NCBI RefSeq assembly: GCF_014839805.1 | Contig: NC_051140.1 | Coordinates: forward strand, 14,963,826-15,027,825 | Direction of reading: 5' to 3' | From: Manduca sexta | Taxonomy: Eukaryota > Arthropoda > Insecta > Lepidoptera > Sphingidae | Length of the DNA stretch: 64,000 nt | In this document: positions 34,820 to 47,920 of the stretch, piece by piece | Numbering within the stretch: the stretch's first letter is position 1 | Layout of the letters: each line of letters begins with the position of its first letter | The notes under the pieces: model-generated | What the model saw: only the letters and a program-made list of their open reading frames with translations | Database searches by the model: none | What the model was told of the DNA's origin: nothing | Program-made: the position numbers and the translations under genes

Positions 34820-36560
34820 CGTAAAGAACTTTTAGTTCAAAGTTTTTTATCTTTATTTCTGGAGCTTGGTTGTAATTTTACGACCATGTCGCTCTATTCG
34901 TCCACTTTCACGGGTGTTCACTCTCTTTTTACCAAGTCATTATTTTTATTAAAACCCATATATGTCATTTACTTACAGACCGATGATGTTGCAAATGTAA
35001 AAATAGACTGATTTAATAATTAATTCGACATTAAGTAACATTATTGTTGATTTCCAATATACTTTCTACATATTTCTTAAGTATATTAAGCGAATATAAT
35101 ATGAAACTTAATAACAAAGCCAACTTCTTGAAAAAATAAGATGCCATCGCTGAAGTCAGCACTCGCTCCTCTTCAGTAATGTAATACTATGCGCTTCAAG
35201 TCAAATCGTACGGTAATTAGGAATTTACAAATATTTCCTGATCCGTGCTTTATGAAATTGCTATTTACGCAAAGAGTTATTTTATTCTAATTACATAAAT
35301 CCTAAATTGCATAACACTACATTTATAATACCATATTTGTGGAAAAGTAAACTCAATTTTCCTTCAAACCAATTAAAGTTATGGTTGCTTATACAACGTA
35401 TTATTTATTATGGACTATCCGTCAATTGCTTTCGTTCTTTGATTAATGATAATTTAAAAGCAAATCTCAAGTCGAATGTAAATTTATTTAATTGAAAACG
35501 TATGGCTCATTACTTAATTAATATCTTAATTATTATAATAATTATTGATATTTTGTTTTTTAATTTCTAATTTAATTTTTTTAGGGACTAAAAATGACTA
35601 ATTTACTTCCATTGGTTAGAAGTTGAATAATTTCATTATTCTATGCTATTTACGGTGCGCGTATATATTCGTCCATTATTCACAATGGTATAATAAATAC
35701 GCAGGCATAAATTTAAATTACCCAATATTCACGGCACTGTAATTCGCTTCAAAGGCATGGATTCACAGACGTTGACTTTATCCAATAACTTCACGCCACT
35801 CGCGCAATCCATTAAACATTTATGTTCACGACGCCTAATCACGAGAATTTAGCGACAAGAAATAAGTATCATTAGCGATCGGTTGCAATTTACGCGTTAG
35901 TTAGCGATTTCGATAAGTACGTCAATGAATGGTAAATTAAATCGCTTTGGAGTTACCGTTCTATTTCCACGTTGTAGAATTTATCATAAGTCCAGTGGTG
36001 ATTCTTAGAATCACGCAGCACCTTCCTTATTGATGTTTATGGAACGTTTTTTCCCCGACCAGTGTAATCTGCGATTTTGCGTTGTATTATTCTTACGTTA
36101 AATGCTATACGCATTAGCGTAATCGTCTGTGACATGTCGCAGTCGTCTCTCACTTTCTTTGTTCACTTCACCTTGAGGCACAAATCTGTTAGTACAGCCG
36201 AGATTAATGTATATTTTATCCCAGCATTTAATTACTTCAATTATTCTAACTACTTCGATTTGTATGCACGTCGATCAATTGTTTTCACTACGACATTCCT
36301 TTAGTTGCTCAAAGCTGTGCATTATTACGTCGGCTTGGAACATGGGTACAAACAACTCGATTTATTATAAGCTCTTCATTATAAAGGTTATCGTAGATCA
36401 TGATTAGTTACAAATAACTTTATGCATGTATTTAGGCTTGTACGCTCCCAAATATCTACGGAATCTATACTTTATTGGCGGTTATAAATCAATAATAATT
36501 CGGAACAGTTTACTGATTTACTGTCGCTATTTGGTCTAAATAACTTAAGTGTGTACATAC
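34820..36560. other. Repeat-poor non-coding stretch
   Basis: No mobile-element signature is seen. The part from about 35720 to 36070 is richer in GC than its surroundings and holds a short perfect palindrome at 35998. It could contain regulatory sequence, which cannot be shown from one genome. Confidence 0.3.
35998..36014. repeat. Perfect 7-bp inverted repeat GTGATTC-tta-GAATCAC
   Basis: It lies at the end of a repeat-free, less AT-rich stretch (about 35720..36070). It could be a dimeric protein-binding site, but a chance palindrome is also likely. Confidence 0.3.
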
Positions 36561-36663
36561 CGTCCTCATTTTGACGGATCAAATTCACAAAACAGTCCAC
36601 ATGATTGCGCATACGCTTAGTTCGTAGAAGCCGCGTGCGTCGGGCTGTAGAGCGAGGAAGCAT
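36561..36663 (-). CDS. Candidate first coding exon, basic N-terminus (weak)
   Basis: The minus strand reads ATG CTT CCT CGC TCT ... AAT GAG GAC G, then the donor GTATGT; 34 codons plus one base. The peptide begins MLPRSTARRTRLLRTKRMRN and continues HVDCFVNLIRQNEDG. The preceding bases are attaca, and an in-frame TGA lies 45 bases upstream of the ATG. The first half is rich in Arg/Lys and could be a mitochondrial or nuclear targeting sequence. The local GC is higher than the surroundings. I see no partner exon and no recognisable family. It may equally be a decayed repeat. Confidence 0.3.
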
Positions 36664-38106
36664 TGTAATTGGCCTGTCTCCTTGGCTCGGTGCCTTGACA
36701 ATGTGTCAAATAACAAAGAGGCAGCATTAGTCAGGACAGGTAATGTAAATTAGACCCACCCACTCAGCCGAAGAATTACCCAATGGATCGTGTTGAGACG
36801 CTAATACAGTGCATTATTACTAATACAATTTCTATTAACTTGTAAACATGTGGCCTTTGTTGCATGTTAATCCATCCTTTGTTGCATGGATTCTAGTTGG
36901 ACAAGGTTGCCCTAAGGAAAGATTAAGTAATTTAAAACCAAATATTAACTAATGTAGTGAAATATAATAATATCAAGATTGATTTGCAAGGAAAACGATT
37001 GAAAACAATAGAAAGTAAAGCAAATCTAAATGTTTCATAAGAATATTTAATCTTATGGAATTTTAAATTAATTGTAGCTAATAAAAATTATACTATATAT
37101 TTTAATTTACTAATGCAGTTTCAACGTCTTCGCTGAAATACAAAATATTATTTCCTTAAAATCATTTTTTTATTTCATCTTTTAATCAATTAATAACGCG
37201 AAGTTACCAATTTATTTAACAAGAGTTCATGTTTGATTACATGCCCAATTATCATCAAATTTAAAGGGCAAATTATATTTTGTGAATTGTATAATCAACG
37301 TCAAAAGCGCAATGAGCGACGGAATTTAATTTTATTAAAAAGAAACAGTCAGAGGAACAATTGATGGATAACTTACGCAAAGAAAAGGGTAAACTTAAAC
37401 GAATTCGAAATGTTGACACGATAATTATATCGAATGAAAGAGAAACCATTTTCTGATGATTTAAATTATTCAGCTTATTAATGAGAATTATAAAAACATA
37501 TTTAAAAAATATATATTTCTTATTCCTTGATTTATTACACCATTTATCACTTAGGTTATTTTATAATTGATTTAAGGTATTTAACATTAACTGTGATATT
37601 CAGACCTGTTCAAGAAAGTAGTCAATTAATAGTTGTGTTTACACATTTTCCTCATAGGAAAGAGAAAAAATTACCATTCAAAACTCATTATGTAAGTCAC
37701 ACCAGCTGTTTCCGCGTAACTACACCTACTGAAGTTACCATTTATTTAAGTTTATATTACTTTTTGTGTACTTAGATAGATAATATTTTATCCAACAAAA
37801 GCCTACATACAAGGTCCAAGCAATCATTTAACTCCATAAAGTTTTGAAATAGAAATAAGGAAACACTAAACATATCCAGCCTCTAAATGTCCACTAAAAT
37901 ATTTCAGTTTTATCAAAGCATTGCCATATATTTCTGACAACTGCACCGAGATGACCTTTCAGTTAAACGAACGTGGTTAGTGACAATACATTCATTTTAG
38001 GAACGCACCTCTTAGCATACCAAATACTTGTGGACATAGATGACAAATACTAAACGTGACTGGAGCTAATTATTTAAGACTTTATCGACATCGGAGTTTT
38101 ATTCAT

Positions 38107-38287
38107 CACTAGCTTTTGCCAGCAACCGCATCTGTATAAAAGAGTTTTCCGGGATTAAAAGTAGCCCATGTCCTTTCCAGGATATCTAACTATCTCCTTA
38201 TAGAATTTCATCGAAATACGTTCCGTAGCTGAGTTTATTGCGTTCATACAAACGTGTGGGGCGACTTTGTTTTATAATATAGGATAG
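38107..38287 (+). mobile_element. RTE-like retroposon 3' region
   Basis: tcactagcttttgccagcaa, gagttttccgggattaaaag, tagcccatgtcctttccagg, tagaatttcatcgaaatacg and cgactttgttttataatata, in the same order as 22548..22760. Confidence 0.65.
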
Positions 38288-38908
38288 GTAAACATTATTG
38301 TGATGATTTTTTTTTTATAAACACACATATTATATACCGATAACATTAATTTATCAAGGTATTTGATAGTTTCGATTTAGTTTTCACGTCTAGGAGCTTG
38401 ACGTAAACCTCTAACAGCTGCAAGACCAAACTTAAGAAAAGTGTTGACCACACTTGAAAATCGAAATCGATAGAACTCGTTTACGATATCATTAGATCAA
38501 GAGAGATAATAGATAGAGAAAAGAGAGATATATCGAAACAGTAAATATCACGTCAATCAAACCAGTATAAAATATGTGTAACATACGTCCACGTTACACC
38601 AGCAGAGACGTAACCTAGGCGTAATCAACAGGTTGTACCAGGAAGGGCGGGCTTGTCTATTCGATACACGCCCTTTCTCTGTTCTCATTTCATAATTGAC
38701 TCTCATGTGACAGCCGTAGGTAAAAGTATTGCAATGTCAGACATGTATACCGTGTCGTTTCCGAACTATGACAATTCAGTAGATATCATACAATAGATAA
38801 TAAACATGTTGATACAATGTAGAAGTTATGTTAGTTAAGTTGTGTTTTAAAAGTTAGTCACACATATTTATGCGTAAATATGTAACTAGTGGTAGGATAT
38901 TTTATATC

Positions 38909-39120
38909 CGCGCGGGTAGCGACCACCATACACAAGGTGTTATGCCGCCATGTTAGCCTACGTAAGTGTGTTGCGATCTGGAATCTGCCTGTGTATAACC
39001 GGTTCCAACAGGCCGGCATAATTGTGTCGACTGCCATAGGGTAATCATCTCTCGTCAGTCGACATTCTATTGGACCTCACTCCACTTACCATCAGGTACA
39101 GCGGGGTCACTTTACCGTCC
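38909..39120 (-). repeat. Dispersed repeat, aggccggcataattgtgtcg family
   Basis: caacaggccggcataattgt, gtcgactgccatagggtaat, catctctcgtcagtcgacat and cttaccatcaggtacagcgg. This is the best-kept of four copies in the window (7700, 16499, 38909, 52310). Confidence 0.65.
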
Positions 39121-41327
39121 GAATATAAACAAAATAAAATGTTATCTTAGTCCAAAAAATTTCAAATTCACAAAACATGTTTAAATTAACTTAAATTAAA
39201 CTTATTCTGAATAATATACCCGTAAAAAGTTTTATTGCACCTATCAACATAACTAAAAGCCACATATAGACTGCTACAACGTAATGTAATGTAAACTTTG
39301 GTTTCCTTTAACTCTGATAGAACCATAAACCTCTCAAAATCGCTAATCGTAATCAATATTACCTTACACTTTTAGCCACGACCTAGTAATTATATTCATA
39401 ACACCGCTGATTAACTGGAACTGCGGTGAAATAAGTGGAAATGGTTAAAAAAGGATTCGGTATACTCATATTGACCTAAACAACCACGAATGTATGTTAT
39501 ATTTCACATACTTTGTATGTAATGAATGTAAATAGTGCGTCAATTTGTCAAATGACATCATGGATTCGAGGCAAGGTTAGCTCCCATATTACCGACTGCC
39601 TTGCAGCACCTGAGATGCATTATTGCCGAGGTGTGATACCATGAAAATAGTGAATAATTTGACATGCTCATTACGTGTTAATGCCGCTAAGCAAATAATA
39701 ACTTTTTATTTCCTTAATTACAAAGAGATGAACAACGAAGATCGTCCCCCTAATGCGAGATGCCATTAGTTCGCACATACGAGTAGAAGGAAAAAAGGAG
39801 CGTAATCATAATAATGCTTGATTGGTGACAAAGCATTATTTTCGATGGTAGATATAACGAAAACCCTGTCATAAGTTTCCTTGTATACTTCTGTAAGAAT
39901 CGTGAACTAGGGAAGCCGTTCATGCTTATCCTCATCAATCATTCATTCATCATTAAGATCCTATGTTCTTTGAGCAAAAGGTCTCCACAGTAACTCTCCA
40001 TTACGACCCGGCTTGAGCTTCACGATACATTTTGCTTCCAGACGATTCACTACTACGCTTCTTGATACTACATATAATTCGTTGTGGCCGCCATTATACA
40101 GCAAATCACAGGAAAGAATCAATAAATAAATTACTCTGCAACAAAAGTATAAATCAAACACGTCGATAATAAAATTAATAATCTAGTGCGCAAACGCATA
40201 AATATGAAAAAATATAATCACCGTGTAAAAAATAAATTACAGCCAGTGTAATAACCATAATTGTCACGCAACATGTAACTGTTGTATAATAAGTAATTTA
40301 ACAGCACATCTTACGAGACAGTTGCAAGGTTACAGCAGCCCTTACTTGGCAACCTGGGCGACACAGTAAGACAACATTGTTGTAATCAACAGCTATGCAT
40401 TAATAAACATCATTTTAAAGCTAGGCACAGATACGCGACGTTTGATGCTGCCGTTGAAACCGTAGTATTCTGTGTGTGCAAGCGCAAAATATCAGACAGT
40501 CATAGTGGCAAATAGACCTGACCCAAAGGAGTGAGTAGAATTAAAATTATAACCTACTGAAAATATATTCTTCTATTCTTGACTATAATTAAGCTAAGGT
40601 TTCAGTACTATATTATAATATTTTTTATATCTTACATACAAGTTACAATTCTTTTCACCTCTTAATTATTCATACCATTTTACTGAACCCGAAGAAATAC
40701 CGTTTCGTATTTTCCGCTAAACATAGCAATAGCAAATGTCACGTGTATACATGCCTTTAATAAGTGATTAAATTTTATATTCCAATCGATCTCACTCGAT
40801 AAGGGTTGATGAATATTGTTATTTTTACGACATTGAAGTAAAATCTATGACACCTGTTCTAGATTTTAATGCTTATTATCAGAGAGTTATGTGCAGCATG
40901 GTAACTAGCTTATATATTATTAATATGGCACGGTTATTTAAAAAATAGTCTATTTGATATCACGGTATACCGCTCGAACCAAGCCCAATAAAGAAATGCT
41001 AATAATATCACTATGAGTCTAAATTTAGTGCAAACTAAGCTTGAACCATAAGAAAGGACATAAACTACTTGTTAAGAATATAATATGACTTTCATCATAC
41101 TATGTACTTTCAAGTAGTTTATGCAAAATGTTCATCACTGAATAGCCGAAATGGCTCAATCACGAGCAAAAAGCATATTCAATTTTTTTTATCTTATGGT
41201 TAAACTGCACCTGCTTTTCTATCTCCGAGCGACGTGAGGGTCGTCAGTATAATGCCGCCTTGCCTTAGTACAGATCGATATAACTTGTAAATAAACATTG
41301 CAACTAATTACAACATAGAATAGAGGA
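39121..41327. other. Non-coding stretch, nothing recognised
   Basis: It contains a minus-strand open stretch at 40161..39961 ending KPGRNGELLWRPFAQRT that looks somewhat protein-like. It has no splice support. No repeat family is identified. Confidence 0.3.
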
Positions 41328-41600
41328 CTGCCTCGGTGGCGTAGTTGTATTGCATGTCCGGTACAATAGCGCTCTGAGGTCCTGGGTTCGAGTCCCGGGT
41401 CGGGCAAAGTGATATTTGGGTTTTTCTGCTCAGTATCAGCCCGGAGTCTGGAATTTGTGCCCGATATGGCGATAGGCTCGCCCCCTATCACATCATGGGA
41501 CGGAACATACTTGGCGAAAAGTGAGTGCCCTAGTTGCGCCTCTGCATACCCCTTCGGGGATAAATGCGCGATGTTATGTATGTTATATGTACAACATAGA
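41328..41600 (+). mobile_element. tRNA-derived SINE, near full length
   Basis: A tRNA-like head of about 80 bases has an A-box-like TGGCGTAGTTGT and a B box GGTTCGAGTCC. The T-arm CTGGG-TTCGAGT-CCCGG pairs. The body follows: gatatttgggtttttctgct, cagtatcagcccggagtctg, gaatttgtgcccgatatggc, gataggctcgccccctatca. The tail is accccttcggggataaatgc, then a TATG-rich end. Related copies lie at 6068, 14619, 23877 and 46005. The open frames 41219..41617 (-) and 41409..41669 (+) are by-products. Confidence 0.85.
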
Positions 41601-42082
41601 ATATTCATGCGATTCAAGTACGCAAAACCTATGTGTTGTTTTTATAATAAGCTATTGTTTGAAGTATAAAGGGGTCATTATAAAAACACGAGGAAGTAAT
41701 TTGTTATTGTTTAAAATGATGTTCAAAACAGGTTATACGTAATTACTGTTTAATGTACTTTTATGGTGTTTTTTTTTGTCAAGGACTAACGACTCACTAA
41801 ATAAAACGAATACAATGAAATTGCAAAGTGTTTTCGCTTGGCCACTTTACGCTAACATTGTGTTATATTTTTGAAATAAGCGACGTGTTTAATGATATAA
41901 TAAGGTTACTAGATTTTGCTCGCAAATTAGCTTCGTTCAAACTTTTCTTGCAATAGTAGCTTATCAGTTAGGGCTTAGTAGTGTTATAAACCTAAATTTG
42001 TTATGCATGGATGGTCACAACTACAATCAAAATAAAGTATAATATGTTAATTTGCAAAAGAGACTTACAGTTGTTTTAAATA

Positions 42083-42133
42083 ATGGATCCCAATCCCAAT
42101 CTGCAATCTCATTCCGAAAATGAACCATTGAAA
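42083..42133 (+). CDS. Candidate first coding exon, 17 codons (weak)
   Basis: ATG GAT CCC ... TTG AAA encodes MDPNPNLQSHSENEPLK and is followed directly by the perfect donor GTAAGT, phase 0. The start context is aata ATG G. A possible acceptor, gacttacag, ends at 42070, so the ATG may sit on a second exon. The composition is higher in C and G than the flanks and lies outside any repeat I recognise. No downstream exon could be matched, so the parent gene is unknown. Chance is not excluded for so short a frame. Confidence 0.35.
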
Positions 42134-42845
42134 GTAAGTTATATGTGAGCATGTTAATAAAATTTTGTTGTGATTGTTCCTTTTTTGAGATAGATCAACA
42201 AAAGCGATTGCGATCGTTTATTGAAAATGTCGGTTAGACATATCAGTATTAATACATGAATGAAATTTATAAACACGCACGCATCTACACAAAATGTAAA
42301 CAAAATAGAACTTTATTCTCATAAGCATAAAAGTTAAATAAAAGTTCGTGTTCACAATGAAAACAAGTTTATAACATGTTTGCACGCAATTTATTTGCAC
42401 TGATAATGTGGTTATCATTATATTTCGCCTAAATTATTTACTGTCCTATATTCATAATAACCAGTGCTCAGCTATGTTACTACTATCTTTCTAGGACACG
42501 CATAATTATACAAATGGATAATAATATGACGCCGCGAATTATCAATACTCGAAACAAAACACTATATATTTATTGAGTTCAATAATCTGAGTTTAAAATA
42601 TATTTTTCGAATATTCTTAATTCAAGGATGCAAAAAAAAACAAAGCTTCTATTAAGTGCTTTGTCAGTTCCGTAGCTTCTATATTCCTTTGAAATGCATG
42701 GTTTAACCTTAACTTTAGTTGCATTTTAGATTCAAAATTTTATTATACTAAAGTTGAAAATAAGCTAAATGCGTACGCATTAATGATAAAATTAAAAATA
42801 TTTAAGCCATATTAATTGTTTGCAATACAGCAAGCGTCCTTACGT

Positions 42846-43045
42846 ATTATAAAACAATGGCCCGCACCGGATCGGTCTCTCTGACCGCAATAAACACAAA
42901 CCTAACAAACGGATTTCGACGAAATTAGGTAGGGAGTAAGTTTCACACCCTAAGGAGGACATACATTTTTACCTCATGTAAATATAAAGCGGGGATTTAT
43001 CGAGAAAAACCCTTTCACACGGACGAAGCCGCGAGCAAAAGTTAG
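42846..43045 (-). mobile_element. RTE-like retroposon fragment
   Basis: The minus strand begins aacttttgctcgcggcttcg, tccgtgtgaaagggtttttc, then ctccttagggtgtgaaactt, actccctacctaatttcgtc and gaaatccgtttgttaggttt. It is old and lacks the final tail. Confidence 0.6.
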
Positions 43046-44059
43046 TAACAATATCAAATGTAAAAATAATCACGACTACGTACAATAAACCACTTGAAGA
43101 TTCATCTACGAGGTGAAGGTTGGATAACCTGTCATTAATCCAACATAATATCCTCGAACTTATCATTAGAGTTTAATTACACATCAACCGACATAACGGG
43201 AAGGCTTTAATCACTCTGATGTAGGGTTGCCACTACTCAAAACTGTATTTTATAACAATTATCTGTAGCTCGACCTTGTATTTATGAGTAGTGGTAGACT
43301 TAGTATGTAGTACATGGCTAAATTAGCCATGGTCATTTGTGATACGTTCCTCAAAATAATATAGTCTCAATCTACATATTTTTGTGACATTATTTGTAAT
43401 TGGCAATTTTATTTACTTAGTTATTGTATGTGTTTGCAATGCATTTGATAATATCAAAATATATTACAATAATGTAAAGATTATATCGCCTTCTAACATT
43501 CCAATATCATTTTCGCATATGTTTTTTGTATTAAAATTATAAGTTAAAAGTAATCTAGGAAATATTATATCATATTCTGACATTGGAAATCGATTTATCA
43601 ATATGCTTTTGTTATTAATCATAATATTTATAAAACAATATTTTCTACACGAGTGGCAACACAACTCATTAGGCCGCGCGCACACGCGAGGTCACGGTCA
43701 AGCCGTTGCATAAGCTCCCGATGCATCGCCCAACCGATAACTCGTTTCATTAAATTGATGTAAATTTCAGTCGAACTTTTAAATTAAACGGCGCCATTTT
43801 TGGTAGCGGGAATAAATTTAAATCGATGGGTAAAATGATTTTGTAATTTAAAGTAGGCCAGCGGGTTATTGGGTCACTTAATTGTTACGGACCACCGACG
43901 ATGCAAGATTTGATGCATTGGCAAACTTTAAAAACGTGGAATAATATTAGAAAATCTTTGGAAAAATTGGAAAGAATTTCTTTTATATTTGGAAATCTCA
44001 TGAACCATATAACATGGAACAGGAACAAATAATATTTTACTAATATTAATATTTTTCTA

Positions 44060-44335
44060 TCTATATGTATAAATTAATTCCTATTTCCCTTGGTCACGTC
44101 ATCACGCGTGAACGGCTGGACTGATTTCACTATTTTTTTTGTTGTGTTTTTTATCAGGAGAAGGTTCTTAAGTTTCTTTCTTAAAAAATTGCGAAAGATC
44201 AAAAAATTGCGCGGAAAATTAGAAAATTTAAGAAAAGTTAACGAAAATATTAATTTTATATAACTGTCAGCGATTGAGAGAATGGTCTTTGCAAATTCTT
44301 AGTTAAGACGGGACAACGTCTGTCGGGTCAGCTAG
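44060..44335 (+). mobile_element. Non-autonomous Helitron, 276 bp
   Basis: It starts TCTATATGTATAAATTAATT after an A and ends GTCTGTCGGGTCAGCTAG before a T. It shares catcacgcgtgaacggctgg, aggagaaggttctta, ttgcgcggaaaatt and gggacaacgtctgtcgggtc with the 30674 copy, with internal length differences. It has no ORF. Confidence 0.75.
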
Positions 44336-46004
44336 TATATATATAATATCTATTCTTGCAGGCCTATGCGTACAATGAACATTGGACATAATATTCACGT
44401 ATGTAGGGCAATACTACACATGATGGTTTTATCGTTGTATCACTTTTATTCTTGACATTTAAGATTTAATCTCACATGTAATTAGAGATAAGTAGCGATC
44501 GAAGACGTCTCACTTAGTGAACATTTGCGAACTGTTAAAAATGCGATAGAACCGGTCTTGAGACAGATCAATAGTTTGTTTGCGAAATTTATTGCATCTA
44601 AACATGTATTGTGTTATGCTAATAGTATAAAAATAGCATCTATTGGCACAGATTTATGGAAATGTGTCATCTCTATCACATTAATAGATCTATAAAAGCT
44701 TTAGAAGATAGACTGCCGTTGAATATTATTGTAATTGTAATTGAAATGTAATAAATTAGTTTTTCTAGTGACAATTTATATTGTGTATATAGTTCTAATA
44801 TTATTGATCCAAAATATTATTACATTTTTATTATGATAATTTTACTACTTACAATAAAATTATTAAAAATGAATTATTAAACGAAGTTGACTTGACTATG
44901 AGTACATTTGAAATATCTTGTATACTTAATGAATATTTAAAATACTCAAACATACCATTATATTAGCTTAACAATTAGCATACCTTATGATATAAAGTAC
45001 TGAGCCTAGATACATTGCGTAGGCGGCGATTCTATAACGACTCGAATTGAAATTTATCGATTAGATATTCTAGGCAAAGGTAATCTAATATTCAGGGTTT
45101 ACCTTTGACCGCAACTTAGATATTACATTTGGATATGTTTATAGTATTTGAAATTGAAGATAAAAAATGTGTATCAAGATTTAAATTTAAAAAATACTTA
45201 GTTGAAACATGCATACAAACTGAACAGTGCATATACTACGTAAAAATTTTAAAGGTTACTAAACGTTCTCCAATAATTTTAACTCATTAAATCCGTAGTG
45301 CAATTTGCAAGAAAATAAAACAGAACAACATCGAAAAACAATACATAAACAATAAAAACAAGTAAAAGGTATTCTATTCATATCTGTCGCCGAAGCAATA
45401 AGGTCGAACAAGAGGCTATAATGTAAAGATTACAAAGTCACTTTTGTGAGTTGCATCAACACCACCAAATAAAACAAGGGCTTAATGTCAATAAACACTT
45501 GAAAGGTTACAAACAATGTGTTATTAACAGTCAAAAATAAACCTTAATAACTTAATCATATGTAAGGGATTGTGCAAAATTTTACTGATGCTAGGACCAA
45601 TTAGCGGTAGCTCCGAAAGACAACACCACGCAATAACATCGATAAAGGTGAATATTGAATATCACCCAGTTTTTGTAATGACTGATGCAAGTTTTTTGTA
45701 CCGTAATCGAAATTAATTATAACCTGACGTTAATATCAGTGAAGTTCAATAAAGTTGGTGACAGGTAGCCGGATCTCTTGCAAGTGTAGCTAAATATATC
45801 TGCTACAATTAGTTAATCTACACAGAAAATTACCTGAACTAATCATGTAAACAACACGCCTATTTCAAAGTAAAATATTATAAATGCGAATAAATGTACA
45901 TTTCTTTAAAATTGTCGAGGGAGGCCCGCCATGAGAGTTATTACACAATAAATTTTAATATCATAATATCTGCAAATGTATATGCCTGTTCATTTTAAAT
46001 TCGC
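44336..46004. other. AT-rich non-coding stretch, nothing recognised
   Basis: Stop codons are dense in all frames and I see no repeat or hairpin of note. Confidence 0.4.
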
Positions 46005-46250
46005 CTCAATTTTCCGGAAGAAATATGTAGCTAAGGGGTAGGTAGCGTTGTAACTAAGGCACCCACTTGTCGTCTTGTGCGATACGTCCCATGATACGAT
46101 ATAAGGAAAGCCTATCACTATAATAGGTACAAATTTCCAGCTACGGGCTGACACAAAACAAACAAATCCAATAACACTGCTCGGTCCGGGATTCGAACTT
46201 GGTATCTTAGAACAGTGTTGCACGCAATACAACTACGCCACCGAGGCAGT
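46005..46250 (-). mobile_element. tRNA-derived SINE, near full length
   Basis: The minus strand begins ctgcctcggtggcgtagttg, tattgcgtgcaacactgttc, with a B box aagttcgaatcccggac. The body is gtgttattggatttgtttgt, gtcagcccgtagctggaaat, tagtgataggctttccttat, then cgacaagtgggtgccttagt. It matches 41328..41600 in order. The 80-codon frame 45990..46232 is a by-product. Confidence 0.8.
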
Positions 46251-47920
46251 TATAAAAAATAATAACTACCGAATTATCATGTTTTATGCTAAATTAAGAC
46301 TATTGAATTAATATATGACCATGATTTGTAAATAACGAATACACTCGAATAATGTGTTTAAACACTCATGTTCGTAATTATACGTCAGTAATCGGCCAGT
46401 ATCTAAATGAGGGATAAGATTGTGTTTGTATGCAAAGTACAAATGTATTGTAAAAGTATATTATTTGAACTAAATATTCCTAAATATTCATTGTCGAATT
46501 ACAAAATTCCTACAAAATACTATACGCGTTATAATTCACTTATTCACATTTTATTTGTCTTAAAGTTCCAATATGATCTTGCAGCAATGTTGCTAAATGT
46601 ATTACAGTATTAAAAAATATTCGGCAATGAAAACAATCGTACAAAATAACATATTCTGATATAAAAAAATAAAATCAATTTTTTATCTCTCACATAACAT
46701 TATTTTATTCGTAATTGATTGTTGACGCTTTTTTGGATAGCGATATGAATTATTGGATATTTGTCTCGAATTATTTATTTCATGTAGAATCCGATCATGC
46801 GGTATGGCATATTTTACGTGCTGTCATGCATGCTTGAAGGTATAGTTATATGGATTGATGCAAATGACATGAAAACTACGAAGTGGCTTGACTATTCCTT
46901 CTTTTTTTTCAAAATGCCGTTATGATTGGCATGCACGCATAATTGTTTACAAATCGTTTTAAACCCGCGTCAGCGATGGATGTGGAAAGAGTTCCACAAT
47001 CGAGCTTTTCGGCAATAACCATAACGTGTAAGAGAGCACAGATACCAAGAACGAAGTCTCTATTTATAAAGATTAACCGAATTATAAAATACAAAAACAT
47101 ACACGTACAAGATTGATATTTCATCAATCGGTTATGGACGTCATAATAAATACCATTGTATTGACCACCGTCTAGTCTCCTTTTTTTCTATGTATAATTG
47201 TAGTATGTATAAGAAAATATAATTTCTTGTGCCATTTTCTATAAAACCGCACCGCCTTTTTTACTCTATAAGTAAATCAGCCTGAAGTAGTATACAATTA
47301 TTAATGGCAAGTATTAAGAGTTTGCCAAACAACAATTAGGCGAACTCTAAATGCTCAATTGATAATTTAATTAGACGACATGTAATGCCGCATGATCGTC
47401 TAGAGAGTGATTTACACTACGCTTAAGATTTACCCAATTTACAAAACTTATATCAAATCAAAACTATTCATGGCTGGAGTTGTATATTATATGTATGTCC
47501 AATAACATAGATTATATGTATGTCCAATTCTATCTAATGTTATTAATTCATTAACATAAATAAACTATGTAAATTTTTTTGACATTTAATTCAGAGTTAA
47601 AATCTTTGGATTTTGTAACCGTCTTAAATGAAATGCAGGAATATGTAAGATTTTATTTTTATTACTGTTCCTTATCAGATCAAATGTATAAATATTACTA
47701 ATTTGAGCAATCAGAACTTGTGCAAAAAATGTTGAAAGATTTTAAAAAGATGCTGATAAGTGGAAAACCTCCAATTATTTTTAACCTATTAACATTAACA
47801 ATGCAATCTTTATCTAACAGATCGTCAAAATATAAATATTATATATTTTTTGTTACCTCCTTAGACCTTCACACTAATCTCTATAAAATTTACATAATTA
47901 AGATCATTCTAAGCATATAT

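Noticed and set aside
39961..40161. Protein-like minus-strand ORF ending NGELLWRPFAQRT.
   Set aside because: No splice or family support; too short to stand alone.
41328..41410. A functional tRNA gene (A and B boxes, paired T-arm).
   Set aside because: It continues into a SINE body shared with four other copies, and the D and anticodon arms do not fold convincingly.
41219..41617. 132-codon minus-strand ORF.
   Set aside because: It is the antisense of the SINE at 41328..41600.
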